Notes: generated by a model from the sequence alone, not told the origin. Positions 32,810 through 43,300 are shown, numbered from the stretch's first letter. The stretch: 64,000 nucleotides of DNA from Paracoccus caeni (GCF_016629665.1 NZ_JAEPRQ010000011.1:26150-90149), one strand, 5' to 3'. Made by a program: numbers and translations.

Positions 32810-33391
32810 TCACGGTTGATATATCAAACGAACGCCGTTCGAAAAGTTCAAGATGGCCGGTGCGTCACCTTCCGCACCCTCATCCGGGGTCAATTCCATC
32901 CGACCGGCGGTAAGTTGCCCGAAAGGAGCCTGCGCCTCGACCCCGCTCTCGGCGGCGATGCGCGAGGTCCGGGTGCCGGCCTCGATCCGCTCGGCATCGA
33001 CGGTCCAGCCGGACGAGGTCTGCATGCGGACGCCGCCACTCAGTTCGATGACGCCATCGGTCATGTCGGCCGCCGGGGCCGTGATATCGGCTTTCAGCCC
33101 GTCCGGGCGCTGCCAGTCCAGACGAAGATCGCTGGCGCTGCCGCCTTCGGGGCGGTCATGGGCAGCCTGTCCCGCCTGCAGGTTGAGGCTGGCGCCATCG
33201 CTGGTCACACCGGAATATTGAGGCGCGACCACGCGGGGGTCGCGGGCCATGGCCTCGGCATCTACCTCGGCATAGGGGATCTGCGATTCGGTGTCGGATT
33301 CGCGCGAGAACAGGAACAGCGTCGATAGCATGACCAGCGCCAGAAGCGGCAACAGGACGCGCAGCCAGCGGACGATGCGGGTTCGGGTCAT
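32810..33391 (-). CDS. lptC: LPS export inner-membrane protein LptC
   Basis: 193 residues. One N-terminal membrane segment (WLRVLLPLLALVMLSTLFLF) followed by a periplasmic OstA-like domain (LRLDWQRPDGLKADITAPAA, GVIELSGGVRMQTSSGWTVD). Family members are ~190-200 residues. It sits three bases below kdsD and 44 bases above lptA, fitting a kdsD-lptC-lptA-lptB unit. Confidence 0.88.
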   Translation of the reverse strand: MTRTRIVRWLRVLLPLLALVMLSTLFLFSRESDTESQIPYAEVDAEAMARDPRVVAPQYSGVTSDGASLNLQAGQAAHDRPEGGSASDLRLDWQRPDGLKADITAPAADMTDGVIELSGGVRMQTSSGWTVDAERIEAGTRTSRIAAESGVEAQAPFGQLTAGRMELTPDEGAEGDAPAILNFSNGVRLIYQP

Positions 33392-33394
33392 GGC

Positions 33395-34339
33395 CTAGAC
33401 CAGCCCGGCGCGCAGGCAATCGTGGATATGCAGGATACCCGCAGGCTTGCCGTCCTCGACTGCGAAAAGGCAGGTGATCTTGCGGGACTGCATCTCGGCC
33501 AGCGCGGCCTCGGCCAGCGCCTCGGGGGCGATCACCTGCGGGTGGCTGGTCATCACCTCGGCGGCATTGTGGTCCAGAAGCCCCTGCATGTGCCGCCGCA
33601 AGTCGCCGTCGGTGATGATCCCGACCAGCGCGCCATTGCCGTCCAGCACCCCGGTCACGCCATAGCTTTTGCGGCTGATTTCCAGCAGCGCCTCGGTCAT
33701 GGGGGTGGTCGCATCGACCAGCGGCATATCGCGGTGCATCAGATCGGCGACCTTCGCCAGACGCGCGCCCAGTTTGCCGCCCGGATGGAAGGTGCGGAAA
33801 TGTTCCGGGGTGAAGCGGCGATGCTCCATCAGCGCGATGGCCAGCGCATCGCCAAGCGCCAGCGTCATCGTGGTCGAAGTGGTCGGCACGATCCCCGAAC
33901 CGCAGGCCTCGGGGGCGGCGGGCAGGACCAGCCGCACATCGGATTGCCGGAGCAACGTCGATTCAGGGCGTGACGCGACCCCGATCAACGGGATCTGGAA
34001 ACGGCGGGTATGGGCGATCAGATCGGCCAGCTCGGGCGTTTCGCCACTGTTTGACAGAACCAGCGCCACATCGGTCTTGGTGACCATGCCCAGATCGCCA
34101 TGGCTTGCCTCGGCCGGATGGACGAATTGCGCGGGCGTGCCGGTCGAGGCCAGCGTCGCCGCAATCTTGCGGGCGATATGGCCCGACTTGCCCATGCCCG
34201 AAACGATCACCCGCCCGGTCGCCGCTAGGATCAGATCGACCGCCTGCTGAAACTCGGGGCCAAGGCCCTCTGCCAGCAGTTCAAGCGCCTGCGCCTCGGT
34301 TCGGATCACGCGGCGGGCCGTTTCAAGATAGCTCGTCAT
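33395..34339 (-). CDS. kdsD: D-arabinose-5-phosphate isomerase, KpsF/GutQ family
   Basis: 314 residues. The N-terminal SIS domain (VIVSGMGKSGHIARKIAATL, ALVLSNSGETPELADLI, ALGDALAIALME) is followed by two CBS domains (MHRDMPLVDATTPMTEALLE, VMTSHPQVIAPEALAEAALA). It interconverts ribulose-5-P and arabinose-5-P for Kdo synthesis, which fits its place at the head of the LPS-export genes. Confidence 0.93.
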   Translation of the reverse strand: MTSYLETARRVIRTEAQALELLAEGLGPEFQQAVDLILAATGRVIVSGMGKSGHIARKIAATLASTGTPAQFVHPAEASHGDLGMVTKTDVALVLSNSGETPELADLIAHTRRFQIPLIGVASRPESTLLRQSDVRLVLPAAPEACGSGIVPTTSTTMTLALGDALAIALMEHRRFTPEHFRTFHPGGKLGARLAKVADLMHRDMPLVDATTPMTEALLEISRKSYGVTGVLDGNGALVGIITDGDLRRHMQGLLDHNAAEVMTSHPQVIAPEALAEAALAEMQSRKITCLFAVEDGKPAGILHIHDCLRAGLV

Positions 34340-34348
34340 GGCGGCAAT

Positions 34349-34963
34349 CTAGTGATGGAAGATGTCGTTTACATCCCCCCACCCCAGCAGGTCCAGATGG
34401 GCGCGGGCCGGAAGAAAGTCGAAACAGGCCTGTGCAAGACCCATCCGGTTCTCGCGGCGCAACCTTTCTTCCAGCGCCGCCTTGAGCCGGTGCAAGTGCA
34501 GAACGTCCGACGCGGCATATTCAAGCTGCGCATCGGTCAGATCCTCGGCGCCCCAGTCACTGGTCTGCTGCTGCTTGCTGACATCGACGCCGACAAGTTC
34601 GCTGAGCAGGTATTTCAGACCGTGCCGGTCGGTATAGGTGCGGATCAGTTTCGAGGCGATCTTGGTACACCAGACCGGCGAGGTCACCACGCCGAACGCA
34701 TTTTCCAGCGCGGCGATGTCGAAGCGGCCGAAATGGAACAATTTCGTGACCTTGGGATCGGTCAGCATCTTCGTCAGGTTCGGCGCCTCGGTCTGACCAC
34801 GCTCGATCTGGACCAGATGCGCGGTTCCGTCGCCCGAGGACATCTGCACCAGACACAGCCGGTCGCGGCGCGGGTCCAGGCCCATCGTCTCGGTATCGAT
34901 GGCCACGACCGGGCCAAGATCGAGGTCTTCGGGAAGATCGTTCTGGTAAAGATGTATGCTCAT
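34349..34963 (-). CDS. RNase D-like 3'-5' exonuclease
   Basis: 204 residues containing just the DEDD exonuclease domain: VVAIDTETMGLDPRRDRLCL (exo I Asp-Glu), KLFHFGRFDIAALENAF (exo II) and AQLEYAASDVLHLHRLKAAL (exo III). The HRDC domains of full-length RNase D are absent, as in many alphaproteobacterial homologues. ATG 34963 gives MSIHLYQND; upstream extension would run through the tRNA gene. It lies next to kdsD on the same strand. It probably trims structured RNA. Confidence 0.9.
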   Translation of the reverse strand: MSIHLYQNDLPEDLDLGPVVAIDTETMGLDPRRDRLCLVQMSSGDGTAHLVQIERGQTEAPNLTKMLTDPKVTKLFHFGRFDIAALENAFGVVTSPVWCTKIASKLIRTYTDRHGLKYLLSELVGVDVSKQQQTSDWGAEDLTDAQLEYAASDVLHLHRLKAALEERLRRENRMGLAQACFDFLPARAHLDLLGWGDVNDIFHH

Positions 34964-35102
34964 CGCGCCTGTTCCGTGCGGTATGCCTTTGGTCGTTCTG
35001 ACCAGAAAGCAGGGTTCTGATCCAGCAAAATATGGCGGGGATGGCCCGACCCGAATGGCAAAAGCGCCGGGAAACGGATCGTTCCCCGGCGCTTTTGATT
35101 TA

Positions 35103-35187
35103 TGGTGCCCAGGAGAGGACTCGAACCTCCACGCCTTGCGGCACACGGACCTGAACCGTGCGCGTCTACCAATTCCGCCACCTGGGC
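35103..35187 (-). tRNA. tRNA-Leu (anticodon CAG)
   Basis: On the minus strand, the acceptor stem GCCCAGG (35187-35181) pairs with CCTGGGC, followed by A and an encoded CCA (35105-35103). The D-loop is GGCGGAATTGGTAGACGCG, the anticodon loop GGTTCAGGTCC holds CAG, a long class-II variable arm follows (GCCGCAAGGCGT), and the T-loop is GGTTCGAGTCC. 85 nt including CCA. These are all Leu-type features. Confidence 0.95.
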
Positions 35188-35384
35188 AGGTGGTGTGAGC
35201 GGGGTGATTAATCGCAGTCGCAGGGGCCGTCAATGGGGGTTTCGGAAAATAATCGGGAAAATCTTCGGCACCCGGAAGCGGTCCCCAAGCCCGTCGCCGC
35301 CCCTGTTTCTGTTCACCTTGCCCGCCCCCGGCAGTTTGAGTAATGATCCGTCCAAACCGATGGCACTAACGGAGGCATAGGCAC

Positions 35385-36368
35385 ATGGCGAAACTGGTCA
35401 CGATCTTTGGCGGATCGGGTTTCCTGGGCCGGCAGGTCGCGCGGCAGATGGCCAGCCGTGGCTGGCGCGTCCGCGTCGCCGTGCGCCGCCCCGACGAGGC
35501 GCTGTTCACCCGGACCTACGGCGCCGTGGGTCAGGTCGTCCCGGTGCTGTGCAATATCCGTGACGAGGCTTCCGTCCGGCTGGCGATGTCCGATGCCGAT
35601 GCAGTGGTCAACTGCGTCAACATCCATGGCCGCGAAGGCAAAAGCAATTTCCAGAACGTTTTCGTCGAGGGCGCCGAACATATCGCGCGGCTGTCGAAGG
35701 AAATGGGTGTCGCGCAGGTGGTCCATGTCTCGGGCATCGGCGTCGATGCGAGCTCGGACAGCGAATATATCGCGGGCAAAGCCAAGGGCGAGGCTGCGGT
35801 GTTAGAGCTGCGCCCGGATGCCGTGGTGCTGCGCCCCTCGGTAATGTTCGGCATCGGCGATCAGTTCTATAACCGCTTCGCCGCCATGGCCCTGCTTGGC
35901 CCTGTCATGCCGATCGTCGGCGGCAAAACCAAATTGCAGCCGGTCAGCGTCAATGACGTTGCCTTGGCCGCGGCAAATGCCGCTGAATGCAAGGCCGAGC
36001 CGGGCATCTACGAACTTGGCGGCCCTGATGTTCTGACCGTTCGTGAGGTCGTGGCGCAGACTCTGGCCGCGATTGTGCGCCGCCGTCTGGTGGTGAACCT
36101 GCCCTTCTGGATCGCCCGCATCGGCTCGGGCGTGTTCGGCGTTGCCAGCATGCTGACCGGCGGCATCGTCAAGAACCCGCTGAACCGGGATCAACTTGCG
36201 CTGCTGTCGCAGGACAATGTGGTCGCAGAGGGCGCGAAGAGTTTCGCCGATCTGGGCATCGAGCCGATCGCGGCTGAAATGGTGCTGGACGAATATCTGT
36301 GGCGCTTCCGGCCATCCGGTCAGTATGAAGAGATCAAGCGCTCGGCCAAAAACCTGCGCGCACTGTAA
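35385..36368 (+). CDS. NDUFA9-like NAD(P)-binding epimerase-family protein
   Basis: 327 residues of the atypical short-chain dehydrogenase family. The N-terminal NAD(P) loop is VTIFGGSGFLGRQVARQMA, and other segments are VVNCVNIHGREGKSNFQNV, VVLRPSVMFGIGDQFYNRFA and GGPDVLTVREVV. It resembles the complex I accessory subunit NDUFA9 found in alphaproteobacteria and mitochondria, though no nuo genes are here. The active-site Tyr-X3-Lys is not evident. GGAGG lies upstream of the ATG. Its stop overlaps the uppP start (TAATG). Confidence 0.85.
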   Translation: MAKLVTIFGGSGFLGRQVARQMASRGWRVRVAVRRPDEALFTRTYGAVGQVVPVLCNIRDEASVRLAMSDADAVVNCVNIHGREGKSNFQNVFVEGAEHIARLSKEMGVAQVVHVSGIGVDASSDSEYIAGKAKGEAAVLELRPDAVVLRPSVMFGIGDQFYNRFAAMALLGPVMPIVGGKTKLQPVSVNDVALAAANAAECKAEPGIYELGGPDVLTVREVVAQTLAAIVRRRLVVNLPFWIARIGSGVFGVASMLTGGIVKNPLNRDQLALLSQDNVVAEGAKSFADLGIEPIAAEMVLDEYLWRFRPSGQYEEIKRSAKNLRAL

Positions 36369-37171
36369 TGTCTTCAAATACGATTGTTGCGGGTGTCCTT
36401 GGCGTCATCGAGGGCCTGACCGAGTTCATTCCGGTTTCATCAACCGGGCATATCCTTCTGGCCGGACATTTCCTCGATTTCGATTCGCCGGGTCGCGCCT
36501 TCGAGGTGATGATCCAGCTTGGCGCGGTTCTGGCGGTTCTGGGCGTCTATGCCACACGGATCATCCAGATCCTGCGCGCCGCGCCACATGATCCCGGCGC
36601 ACGTCGCTTTGTCGCCGCCGTCCTTCTGGCTTTCGCGCCAGCGGTGGTGATCGGGGTGATCGCGCATGACTTCATCAAGACAGTGCTGTTCGAAACGCCG
36701 ATCCTGATCGCGGTGATGCTGATCGTCGGCGGCTTCATCTTACTATGGGTGGATCGCAACGCCAAAGACCCGGTCTATACCCGGGCCGAGGATTTTCCGC
36801 TGTCGATGGCGCTGAAAATCGGCTTCATCCAATGCCTCGCGATGATCCCCGGCGTGTCGCGTTCGGGGGCAACGATTGTTGGCGCGCTGCTTCTTGGGGC
36901 AGACAAGCGCTCGGCAGCGGAATTTTCGTTCTTTCTGGCGATGCCGACCATGCTGGGGGCGTTCAGCTACGACCTTTACCAGAATCGTGATATTCTGGAC
37001 ATGGCGGCCATGGGCAATATCGCAGTTGGCTTCGTCGCGGCCTTCATCAGCGCGATTCTGGTGGTGCGCTGGCTGCTTGGTTACGTGTCACAGCACGGTT
37101 ACGCGTTTTTCGCATGGTGGCGAATCGTCGTCGGAACCCTTGCTTTGCTGGCTATGCTGGCCGGTATGTAA
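36368..37171 (+). CDS. uppP: Undecaprenyl-diphosphatase
   Basis: 267 residues with about eight membrane segments. Both catalytic signatures are clear: EGLTEFIPVSSTGHILLAGH near the N-terminus and PGVSRSGATIVGALLLG near residue 160. It recycles the undecaprenyl carrier lipid for peptidoglycan and other polysaccharides, and can give bacitracin resistance when abundant. It is coupled to the preceding gene by a one-base stop/start overlap. Confidence 0.95.
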   Translation: MSSNTIVAGVLGVIEGLTEFIPVSSTGHILLAGHFLDFDSPGRAFEVMIQLGAVLAVLGVYATRIIQILRAAPHDPGARRFVAAVLLAFAPAVVIGVIAHDFIKTVLFETPILIAVMLIVGGFILLWVDRNAKDPVYTRAEDFPLSMALKIGFIQCLAMIPGVSRSGATIVGALLLGADKRSAAEFSFFLAMPTMLGAFSYDLYQNRDILDMAAMGNIAVGFVAAFISAILVVRWLLGYVSQHGYAFFAWWRIVVGTLALLAMLAGM

Positions 37172-37321
37172 CAAATGCTGACCTATTTTTGCCCGGATGA
37201 ACGTGATTTTTTGGTGATGAAGCCATAAATCTCGCATTTAGGTAAGCATTGCTGACTTTTCTTTACGGATCCCCTGCATTATTGAGGCTTGTGGAGATCT
37301 GGAAGGGAAGGTTGCGCAGCA

Positions 37322-38809
37322 ATGGCCACGCAGAAGATGTTGAAATTCGTCTCGACCCCCCGCGAGATGCCCGAAAAGCGAAGCGCGTCAGAGCGGGCCG
37401 AGGACTTCCACGAGATCTATCGCGAATTCGCGGCGGTGAAGGCCGCCGAACAGGCAAGCCGTTGCAGCCAATGCGGCGTGCCCTATTGTCAGTCGCATTG
37501 CCCGCTGCACAACAATATCCCCGACTGGCTGCGGCTGACCGCCGAAGGCCGTCTGGAAGAGGCGTATCGCGTCAGTCAGGCCACCAATACCTTCCCGGAA
37601 ATCTGTGGCCGCATCTGCCCGCAGGACCGTCTGTGCGAAGGCAACTGCGTGATCGAGCAGTCGGGGCATGGCACCGTCACCATCGGCTCGATCGAGAAAT
37701 ACATCACCGATACGGCGTGGGAAAACGGCTGGATCCAGCCGTCGGCCCCGCTGCAGGAACGCGCCGAAAGCATCGGCATCATCGGCGCGGGTCCGGGCGG
37801 GCTGGCGGCGGCAGACCTGCTGCGCAGGCAGGGATTTCAGGTCACGATCTACGACCGCTATGACCGCGCGGGCGGGCTGCTGACCTATGGCATCCCCGGC
37901 TTCAAGCTGGAAAAAGACGTGGTCATGCGCCGCAACAAGCTGCTGGAAGACAGCGGTGTGAAGTTCGTGCTGAACTGCAATGTTGGCGAGGATCTTTCCT
38001 TCAAGGAAATCCGCGAACAGCATGATGCGGTGCTGATCGCGACGGGCGTTTACAAGACCCGCGATCTGGACATCGACAACGCGAATGCCGGTGGCGTCGT
38101 GCGGGCCATCGATTATCTGACCGCCTCGAACAAGGTCGATTTCGGCGATACCGTCCCCGATTTCGAGGATGGCGAACTGAATGCGGCGGGCAAGCGCGTC
38201 ATCGTCATCGGTGGCGGCGACACCGCCATGGACTGCGTCCGCACCGCCATCCGGCAGGGTGCGGAATCGGTGAAATGCCTCTATCGCCGCGACCGTGCCA
38301 ATATGCCCGGCTCGCAGCGCGAAGTGCAGAATGCCGAGGAAGAGGGCGTCGATTTCGTCTGGATGTCGGCCCCCGGTTCGTTCAGCGGGCATGTGACCGG
38401 CATTGCCGCAGAGGCGCAAGAGGTTGATGTGGATGGGGTTTCCGTCCGGATCGCCAATGTCCGCATCCAGAAGATGCGGCTGGGCGCGCCGGATGTGTCG
38501 GGCCGTCAGTCGCCGGAACTGATCGAGGGCGCGGATTACGACGAGCCCGCCGAACTGGTCATCAAGGCCCTTGGCTTCGAGCCCGAGGATCTGCCGAAAC
38601 TGTGGGGTGTCGATGGGCTGGAAGTGACCCGTTGGGGCACCATCAAGGCGGATTTCCAGACGCACCAGACCTCGTTGCCGGGTGTCTATGCGGTGGGCGA
38701 TATCGTGCGGGGAGCCAGCCTTGTTGTCTGGGCGATCCGTGATGGTCGCGAGGCCGCCGAAGCGATTGCGAATTACCTGTCGGGCAGCGCTCGCGTTGCC
38801 GCTGAATGA
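37322..38809 (+). CDS. gltD: Glutamate synthase small subunit
   Basis: 495 residues. The N-terminal Fe-S domain (CSQCGVPYCQSHCPLHNNIP, FPEICGRICPQDRLCEGNCV) precedes two nucleotide sites (SIGIIGAGPGGLAAADLLRR and VIVIGGGDTAMDCVRTAIRQ). It supplies NADPH electrons to GltB for the glutamine-oxoglutarate reaction. ATG 37322 gives the usual MATQKMLKFV start. GltB is not adjacent: two genes intervene. No clear promoter could be picked in the 150 bases upstream. Confidence 0.96.
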   Translation: MATQKMLKFVSTPREMPEKRSASERAEDFHEIYREFAAVKAAEQASRCSQCGVPYCQSHCPLHNNIPDWLRLTAEGRLEEAYRVSQATNTFPEICGRICPQDRLCEGNCVIEQSGHGTVTIGSIEKYITDTAWENGWIQPSAPLQERAESIGIIGAGPGGLAAADLLRRQGFQVTIYDRYDRAGGLLTYGIPGFKLEKDVVMRRNKLLEDSGVKFVLNCNVGEDLSFKEIREQHDAVLIATGVYKTRDLDIDNANAGGVVRAIDYLTASNKVDFGDTVPDFEDGELNAAGKRVIVIGGGDTAMDCVRTAIRQGAESVKCLYRRDRANMPGSQREVQNAEEEGVDFVWMSAPGSFSGHVTGIAAEAQEVDVDGVSVRIANVRIQKMRLGAPDVSGRQSPELIEGADYDEPAELVIKALGFEPEDLPKLWGVDGLEVTRWGTIKADFQTHQTSLPGVYAVGDIVRGASLVVWAIRDGREAAEAIANYLSGSARVAAE

Positions 38810-38819
38810 GGGCGCTCCA

Positions 38820-39644
38820 ATGATGCACAAGGCAAGCACTGAACGTACACAGCCTGTACACCGGCAACGCACGGTGGGTGTTGCGCGCGCAATCGCCGCG
38901 ACGCCTGACAGGTCAGGCTGGCTGACGCTTCTGGCAGGGGCCGGGCTGGCTGCGGCGGCGCTGCTGTTGCCGGGCGCGGTCAAGGCGGGTGAATTTTCGC
39001 CGCCTCAAGGCTGCACGCTGAATGTGACGGTGCAGAACCGGGGCTGCTCGGTCAGTCAGCATTACGTCTGCTCGGGCGACACCCAAGGCGACATGCGGAC
39101 GGCGATCTTTGGCAAGGACGGCCTGCGCTATCAGTCGCGGATCGATGCCGAGACGCGCTGGATGGAAAGCATCAACACCATCAACGGCATTCAGGACCGG
39201 CTGGTCGAGAATTCCAAGGATCATGCCAGCTTCAGCACGCTGGAAGAAACCGGCTATGACGATTTCGACTTCTGGACGGAATCCAGCACCGGCGAGCGGC
39301 TGCGCAATATCGGCTTTGACAAGCTGACCGGCGAGAAGACGACCATTGACGGCGTCGAGCTGGAACAGACGCGATTCCATCTGAAGACCTTCAACGCCAA
39401 TGGCGATCTGCTGATCGAACGCAGCGGCAACCAGTTCATCAGCCGCGAAATGGGCCGCTTTCTTGGCGGCACCGAAAGCATGGCCGACTGGACCGGCGAG
39501 AAGTTCGAAAGCGATGACAGCCCGGTTCTGTTCGCCTTTCCCGGCGAGGACGGCTTTGGCGAGACCGTGCCGCAGTTCGATTGCGACGAGATGATGGCGC
39601 GGTTCGAGCGCCTCTCGCCCGAGGTGCAGGCAGATGCAGGATAG
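38820..39644 (+). CDS. Exported protein of unknown function between gltD and gltB
   Basis: About 274 residues from the ATG pair at 38820/38823. The first ~32 residues (MMHKASTERTQPVHRQRTVG...) are encoded by repeat copy C. They are followed by a hydrophobic stretch (WLTLLAGAGLAAAALLLPGA) and a small-residue site (VKAG), so it could be exported with an unusually long n-region or anchored. The mature part is acidic, with several Cys (PQGCTLNV, NRGCSVSQ, YVCSG, QFDCDE) and no other membrane segment. No other ATG precedes the hydrophobic stretch. It overlaps the next gene. Family not recognised. Confidence 0.7.
   Translation: MMHKASTERTQPVHRQRTVGVARAIAATPDRSGWLTLLAGAGLAAAALLLPGAVKAGEFSPPQGCTLNVTVQNRGCSVSQHYVCSGDTQGDMRTAIFGKDGLRYQSRIDAETRWMESINTINGIQDRLVENSKDHASFSTLEETGYDDFDFWTESSTGERLRNIGFDKLTGEKTTIDGVELEQTRFHLKTFNANGDLLIERSGNQFISREMGRFLGGTESMADWTGEKFESDDSPVLFAFPGEDGFGETVPQFDCDEMMARFERLSPEVQADAG
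38822..38885 (+). repeat. Dispersed repeat, copy C (3' end fragment)
   Basis: About 64 bp matching the right end of copies A and B: GTACACAGCCTGTACACCG, then ACGGTGGGTGTTGCG. The left two thirds are missing. The fragment begins 13 bases after the gltD stop and covers the start codon and first ~20 codons of the exported protein. Confidence 0.75.
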
Positions 39645-40347
39645 GCAGCCACTTCATCTGACGCCGCTGGGCGGCCTGCAGCGGTGGATATCAAGGGCCT
39701 TGATCGCGGCGGCAGTCTGCGAGGTCGGATATCTGTATATATCCTTGCGCCTCGCGCGCTTCGTAGATGAGAGAGATTCGGGTGCGTTTGCAGAAGAAGT
39801 CTCGCTTCAGCGTGCAGACGATCTGGACAACACCGTGAACGTCGTCGGGCTGTCCTATATCGCGGTCTATGTCTCCGCCTTCATATTAAGTGGGTTCTGG
39901 ATCTATCGCGCGGCAAGGAACGCGGCGATCATTGCGCCCCGTCGCGACCGCATCTCTCCGGGCTGGGCTGTGGGCTGGCACTTCATACCCATCGCGAATC
40001 TCTTCAAGCCGTATCAGGCGATACGCGAAGTTTATAACAGCTCGATTTCGCCGGACCGTCCGATCGACACCCCGCTGCCGAAGCTGTTCATCATCTGGTG
40101 GCTGGCATTTCTTAGCAGCAACGGTCTGGGAACCCTGTCTGGCGAGATTGCGAGCAGTGGGTCCGCGCGCGCGTTCAGCAACGCTTTAATTGTCGATGTT
40201 GTCATGTTCCCCATCGCTCTGATCGCCTTGTGGCTGTGGCACACCATCGTTCTTGCGATCTCGAACGCACAAGATCGCGGCATCACACCAATTCCTGAAA
40301 TCTCATCAACCAACCCAGGCTCACCCCAAGGAGGCATCAATGGCTGA
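39634..40347 (+). CDS. DUF4328-like membrane protein
   Basis: 237 residues with about four to five hydrophobic segments (LIAAAVCEVGYLYISLRLAR, IAVYVSAFILSGFWIYRAAR, LFIIWWLAFLSSNG, VVMFPIALIALWLWHTIVLA). SPGWAVGWHFIPIANLFKPY is characteristic of DUF4328 proteins. It overlaps the exported-protein gene by 11 bases and the gltB start by eight, so three to four genes are translated as a chain. Function unknown. An envelope role together with the preceding exported protein is possible. Confidence 0.78.
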   Translation: MQDRQPLHLTPLGGLQRWISRALIAAAVCEVGYLYISLRLARFVDERDSGAFAEEVSLQRADDLDNTVNVVGLSYIAVYVSAFILSGFWIYRAARNAAIIAPRRDRISPGWAVGWHFIPIANLFKPYQAIREVYNSSISPDRPIDTPLPKLFIIWWLAFLSSNGLGTLSGEIASSGSARAFSNALIVDVVMFPIALIALWLWHTIVLAISNAQDRGITPIPEISSTNPGSPQGGING

Positions 40348-43300
40348 ATTTGACGAAAAATGGCTCGTCTCCGAGACCGCGAAGCGGGAATGGATGGCCG
40401 AAAACAGCCTTTACCGCGAAGAGGATGAACATTCCTCCTGCGGCGTGGGTCTTGTTGTGTCGGTCGAGGGCAAGGCCAGCCGCAAGGTGGTGCAGGCGGG
40501 CATCGATGCGCTGAAGGCGATCTGGCACCGCGGCGCGGTCGATGCCGATGGCAAGACCGGCGATGGCGCGGGCATCCATGTGCAGATCCCGGTTCCCTTC
40601 TTCCATGACCAGATCCGCCGCACGGGTCACGAGCCCGATCCCGCGAAGATGATCGCCGTCGGTCAGGTCTTCCTGCCGCGGACCAACTTTGCCCAGCAGG
40701 AAACCTGCCGGACCATCGTGGAATCCGAAGTGCTGCGGATGGGCCATTACATCTATGGCTGGCGGCATGTGCCGGTGAACACCGCCGTTCTGGGCGAAAA
40801 GGCCAATGCCACCCGCCCCGAGATCGAACAGATCCTGATCCGCTGCGAAAAGGACATCGATCATATCCAGTTCGAACGCGAGCTGTATATCATCCGCCGC
40901 CGGATCGAGCGGGCGGCCGTTGCCGCACAGGTGCAGCAGCTTTACTTCTCGTCGCTGTCCTGCCGGTCGATCATCTACAAGGGGATGATGCTGGCCGAAC
41001 AGGTGGCCGAGTTCTATCCGGACCTGAAGGATGAGCGGTTCGAAAGCGCCTTCGCGATCTATCACCAGCGCTATTCCACCAACACCTTCCCGCAATGGTG
41101 GCTGGCCCAGCCGTTCCGCATGCTGGCCCATAACGGCGAAATCAACACGCTGAAGGGCAACCTCAACTGGCTGAAAAGCCACGAGATCCGCATGGCCTCC
41201 AGCGCGTTCGGCGACATGGCCGAGGATATCAAGCCGATCGTGCCTGCCGGATCGTCGGACTCGGCGGCTTTGGATGCGGTGTTCGAGGTGATGGTCCGCT
41301 CGGGGCGGAATGCGCCGATGACCAAGACGATGCTGGTCCCCGAGGCGTGGTCGAATGCCACCACCGACATGCCGAAGGCGTGGCGGGACATGTATTCCTA
41401 TTGCAACGCCGTGATGGAGCCGTGGGACGGTCCTGCCGCTTTGGCGATGACCGATGGCCGTTGGGTTTGCGGCGGTCTGGACCGTAACGGGCTGCGCCCG
41501 ATGCGCTATGTCGTCACCGGCGACAAGCTGCTGATCGCGGGGTCCGAGGTCGGCATGGTTCCGGTCAACGAATCCAATGTCGTCGAAAAGGGCGCGCTTG
41601 GGCCGGGGCAGATGATCGCGGTCGATATGTGGGACGGCAAGCTGTACCACGACAGCGAAATCAAGGACAAACTGGCCTCCAGCCAGCCCTATGACGAATG
41701 GGTCGGCAAGATCGTGCATCTGTCGCCGGGCCTGAACGATCTGCCCGAAAACGCCCATTTCAACGGCGAAGAGCTGCGCCGCCGTCAATCGGCTGCCGGT
41801 TATACGCTGGAGGAACTGGAACACGTCCTGTCGCCGATGGCCGAAGATGGCAAGGAATCGATCGCCTCGATGGGCGACGATACCCCGCCTGCGGTTCTGT
41901 CGAACCAGTATCGCCCGCTGAGCCACTTCTTCCGCCAGAACTTTTCTCAGGTGACGAACCCGCCCATCGACAGCCTGCGCGAAACGCGGGTGATGTCGCT
42001 GAAGACGCGGTTCGGCAACCTCAAGAACGTGCTGGATGAAAGCAGCGCCCAGACCGAGATCCTGATGCTGGAAACCCCGTTCATGGCGAATGCGGAATTC
42101 GGCGAGATGATCGGCATGTTCGGCGAGGCGGTGACCTATATCGACTGCACCTTCCCGGCCAATGGCGGGGCCGAGGCGCTGGCCGAAAGCCTTGCCCGGA
42201 TCCGGGCCGAGGCCGAGGATGCCGTGCGTTCGGGTGCCGGGCATCTGGCGCTGACGGATGAGCATCAGGGCCCCGATAAGGTCGGCGTGCCGATGATCCT
42301 TGCCACCAGTGCTGTGCATAGCTGGCTGACGCGCAAGGGGCTGCGGACCTTCTGTTCGATCAACGTGCGTTCGGCGGAATGTATCGATCCGCATTACTTC
42401 GCGGTGCTGATCGGCAGTGGTGCGACCACGGTGAACCCCTATCTGGCCCAAGATTCGATTCAGGACCGGATCGATCGAGGCCTGCTGACCGGCTCGCTGG
42501 TCGATAACATGCGCCGCTATCGCGATGCGGTGGATGCCGGTTTGCTGAAGATTATGGCGAAGATGGGGATTTCGGTCCTGTCGTCCTATCGCGGCGGTCT
42601 GAACTTCGAGGCCGTGGGTCTGTCCCGCGCGATGGTGGCCGAATATTTCCCCGGCATGCAAAGCCGTATCTCGGGGATCGGTCTGCACGGGCTTCAGGCC
42701 AAGGTCGAGGAACTGCACCGCAAGGCCTATCAGGCGGGCGATGCGGGCAATGTCGAATTGCTGCCGGTCGGCGGCTTCTACAAGCTGCGCCGCTCGGGCG
42801 AAAAACACGCCTGGGAAGCCAATACGATGAAGATGTTGCAGATGGCCTGCGACAAGGCGTCCTATGATCTGTGGAAGCAATACAGCAAGACCATGCGGGC
42901 CAACCCGCCGATCCATATCCGCGATCTCCTGGACATCAAGCCCTTGGGCAAGCCGGTGCCGATCGAGGAAGTGGAAAGCATCACCTCGATCCGCAAGCGC
43001 TTTGTGACGCCGGGGATGTCGCTTGGGGCGCTGTCGCCCGAGGCGCATATGACGCTGAACATCGCCATGAACCGCATCGGCGCGAAATCCGACAGCGGCG
43101 AGGGCGGCGAGGATCCGGCTCACAGCCATCCTCTGCCGAATGGCGACAATCCTTGCGCCAAGATCAAGCAGGTGGCCTCGGGCCGGTTCGGCGTCACCGC
43201 CGAATATCTGAACGCCTGCGAAGAGCTGGAGATCAAGGTGGCGCAGGGCGCGAAGCCCGGCGAGGGCGGGCAATTGCCCGGCATGAAGGTGACTTCGCTG

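Noticed and set aside
37280..37321. Sigma-54-like GG...GC pattern upstream of gltD.
   Set aside because: The GG to GC distance is 11 bases rather than 10 and the flanking bases do not fit the -24/-12 consensus.
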